Source: Gyromitra esculenta
Lineage: Eukaryota > Ascomycota > Pezizomycetes > Pezizales > Discinaceae
Assembly (NCBI GenBank): GCA_038503075.1
Contig: JBCAML010000017.1
Span: 124,001 to 188,000 of the forward strand
Direction of reading: 5' to 3'
DNA length: 64,000 nucleotides
In this document: in pieces, positions 61,979 through 64,000 of the stretch
How positions within the stretch are numbered: position 1 is the stretch's first letter
How the letters are laid out: every line of letters begins with the position of its first letter
Translations under genes and position numbers: made by a program
The notes under the pieces: model-generated
Database searches by the model: none
What the model saw: only the letters and a program-made list of their open reading frames with translations
What the model was told of the DNA's origin: nothing

Positions 61979-64000
61979 TTCGTAATACCCTATATGGGGT
62001 TTTATGTATATGGGGACGAAGTTGAATCGCCAAAGGCACGACTTTCTTATTAATGATCCAATTGTCTTGACTTTAAGTTATGAATTTCTCCTGTCCTCGG
62101 TCACTTTATTCCTGTAGTTATGTATCTAATTTCTTTATTTCTTCATTATTGGTCTTGTTCGAAAAAGCCTGGCGATCACTTGATGTCGTTAAACCTTTCA
62201 ATATCAGCCTAGTGGACTATTGCTACATCCAATTAACATACGTATATATTTGGTAATCTCATCGACTGGAAATTCCAGCTGTTGAGCGTGTATATATTGA
62301 TGGGATGACCCACACAGTTTTTAAAATACCCCGCGACCGGACGAACACGGAGTGACAGGCTGCATTTCGAAGCTGGAGTGGGTTAACTATAACCCTGTTT
62401 CTAGGCATAGAGTTTTTTTTGGTAGATTCCGCGGCTCATGAAACTTTATTTCCTAAATAGACATGTTATCTAATTTGCAACTTGTCTATGCATGATCGTT
62501 CGCAACAATGTCCGCGGGCCACGATAGGATAAGGACTGAAAAGAGTATACCGAAACTAACGGCCTTATCTAAAAAGTTGTTCTCAAGAAACTCGCGCCTT
62601 TCTGGTGACATTATATCGGCGCATCTGCTTCTTGACCGGAGTTCCTAGTATGGTTATCCCGATAAAGTGATCACAAACATCAACGATCACTCGACTTATC
62701 CAACTTCTGGAATGCGAAATTAGAGTCGTCGCTCTTGAATAGAAGCGTAAATAAGAATAGAGTAATCTCTTGAAACGTCAAGTACCCAAAAATTTCAATT
62801 CATCGAAATTACGAGTTTCGTGCGAACTTCCAATTCAAGAAAATAGAAGTCAGAATCGCTTTAGTCTGCGTCGTAATTTAAGATGGTGTTGCTGACGATA
62901 CTCCTGAAAATATAAGTTAACTTGCATGTAGGTTCGGGGTTTGGCTCCAGTCTAGGCTATTTCGTTAATACGATGACGTTGATGGCCATGGGGTTGGTAG
63001 TGATGTTTCTAAAAGATAAATCAGTTTAAATTCAGAAATAGCTCCAGTTTAGACTATTTCACTATTCTCGAGTATACAAGATGGTGGGTACAGGTCCCTA
63101 AATAATGTATAGGTTAGTTTAAATTTAAAAAATAGTTCAAGTTTCAAGCTCTATGATATCCCTAGACGAATAGAAGTGCTATTCCTTTTGGTGCAGAATC
63201 CCGGGATAGTTAGATGTCAATGCCATATCTGATCCTTTGCGAAATGAGTGACTGTCAGGTCAACCTCGTACGACAAATGCTGAACTAGGGCTGTAGCGAA
63301 AATATCAGCGACTCAAAAAGAGTTCCTGGCTTTCATTGAATGTCGTTCCAGTATTAATCTAAACTACATGTAGTCGAAAGGGCTCTCGAATTGAAAGTGT
63401 CATGCGTTCCACTAGTCGAAAATTTCCATACCTATTTGATGTCTTCCGAATCGCGTTTCCAGAAGGTAATAATGCTCTCGATAGCCTCGTTGTCGTCGTC
63501 TGCGGAACCAGAATTGGAAGTAAGAACCCCTGAGCGCCTATAGCCCATGTAAGGACTCCTATCCGAATATTTATAGTCATTTGAGAGCCATAACGTAAAA
63601 CGCTCACCTCTATGGATATACGACGGCAACAGCAACGGCAGGGTGTGTGAATACCCCCGGTTCCTGTGGGTGCGAATTATCAAACGCCAAGATCTAAGTT
63701 CGTGAACTACTGTGGATTTCGGCGTTAATGTCGCCTTAATGGTCCTTGCACCTTAAATAAACTCTACCAATTAGTTTTCTTACATTCTTTCGGTTACCAA
63801 GGTGAAGTGAATGAAATATTAAGTTATAGTCACGAGGTTGTGATAATGCAGTTAGACAAATCAACAGCTGCCTTTTGAATATATTATCGTTCGTAAAATA
63901 TGTGCTGATTTTAACATTAATATCGAGGTATGCACTGACGATGAATGTGCTCCTCGTTCACCGTTTTTCCGAATAGAACGTGGTGATGAAGTTAACATCT
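61979..64000. other. intergenic with a degenerate tandem repeat
   Basis: No gene is supported to the end of the window. Degenerate repeat units of about 95 bp lie at about 62944-63150. Short minus-strand frames at 63359-63683 overlap each other and show no domain. Confidence 0.45.
62944..63150. repeat. degenerate about 95-bp tandem repeat
   Basis: Similar words recur at 62944 (GCTCCAGTCTAGGCTATTTC), 63041 (GCTCCAGTTTAGACTATTTC) and 63135 (GTTCAAGTTT), spaced 97 and 94 bp. The ends of the units also match (CAGTTTAAATTCAGAAATAG and TAGTTTAAATTTAAAAAATAG). Several of the differences are C-to-T or G-to-A transitions. Confidence 0.6.

Overview
The window looks like chromosomal DNA of a filamentous ascomycete (Pezizomycotina). 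Genes are sparse, about twelve protein-coding genes in 64 kb. They are split by short introns (about 50-165 nt) with GT(A/R)NGT donors and CTAAC-like branch sites. Leaders are pyrimidine-rich, and there is an intronless eukaryotic tRNA-Val. Several gene families are typical of this group: WSC-domain surface proteins, a fungal F-box protein, an NmrA-like oxidoreductase and a 'vegetative cell wall protein gp1'-type protein. The class cannot be fixed from the sequence. The very intron-rich 20-exon gene would fit an early-diverging Pezizomycotina lineage, but that is only inference.

Layout: 1.2-2.4 kb (-) manganese superoxide dismutase, six exons. 6.2-8.1 kb (-) F-box protein, two exons. 11.5-12.9 kb (+) uncharacterised acidic protein, followed by tRNA-Val(AAC) at 13.14 kb. 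14.2-14.8 kb (-) small proline-rich ORF. 18.1-20.7 kb (+) single-pass membrane protein with a coiled-coil C-terminal half, three exons, with a C-rich repeat-laden leader and a long T-rich trailer. 22.5-23.0 kb pogo/Fot-like MITE with TA duplication. 24.6-25.6 kb (-) secreted Cys-rich single-pass receptor-like protein. 27.7-32.6 kb (-) large secreted protein with a quinoprotein-like beta-propeller, Ig/ASH-like modules and two WSC domains, 20 exons. 35.6-36.4 kb (-) DUF866/CZIB zinc-binding protein with a 16-nt micro-exon. 43.2-44.5 kb (+) gp1-like protein. 53.7-56.4 kb (-) large basic/acidic nuclear protein, divergent from a 313-aa CxxC protein at 56.8-57.8 kb (+). 61.0-62.0 kb (+) NmrA/QOR2-type NAD(P)-binding protein. 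The rest, including about 9.2 kb at 44.5-53.7 kb, shows no convincing gene.

The genes do not form an obvious cluster or pathway. The clearest functional grouping is the pair of cell-surface, cysteine-rich genes at 24.6-32.6 kb, both on the minus strand. The most interesting signals are in and around that pair. In the WSC/propeller gene the reconstructed reading frame is continuous over 20 exons except for one apparent 1-nt deletion. It also seems to use one GC-AG intron and one intron whose donor reads AT instead of GT. I saw no convincing new multi-gene system.

Exon models were built by hand from splice consensus, phase consistency and family similarity. No database search was run.
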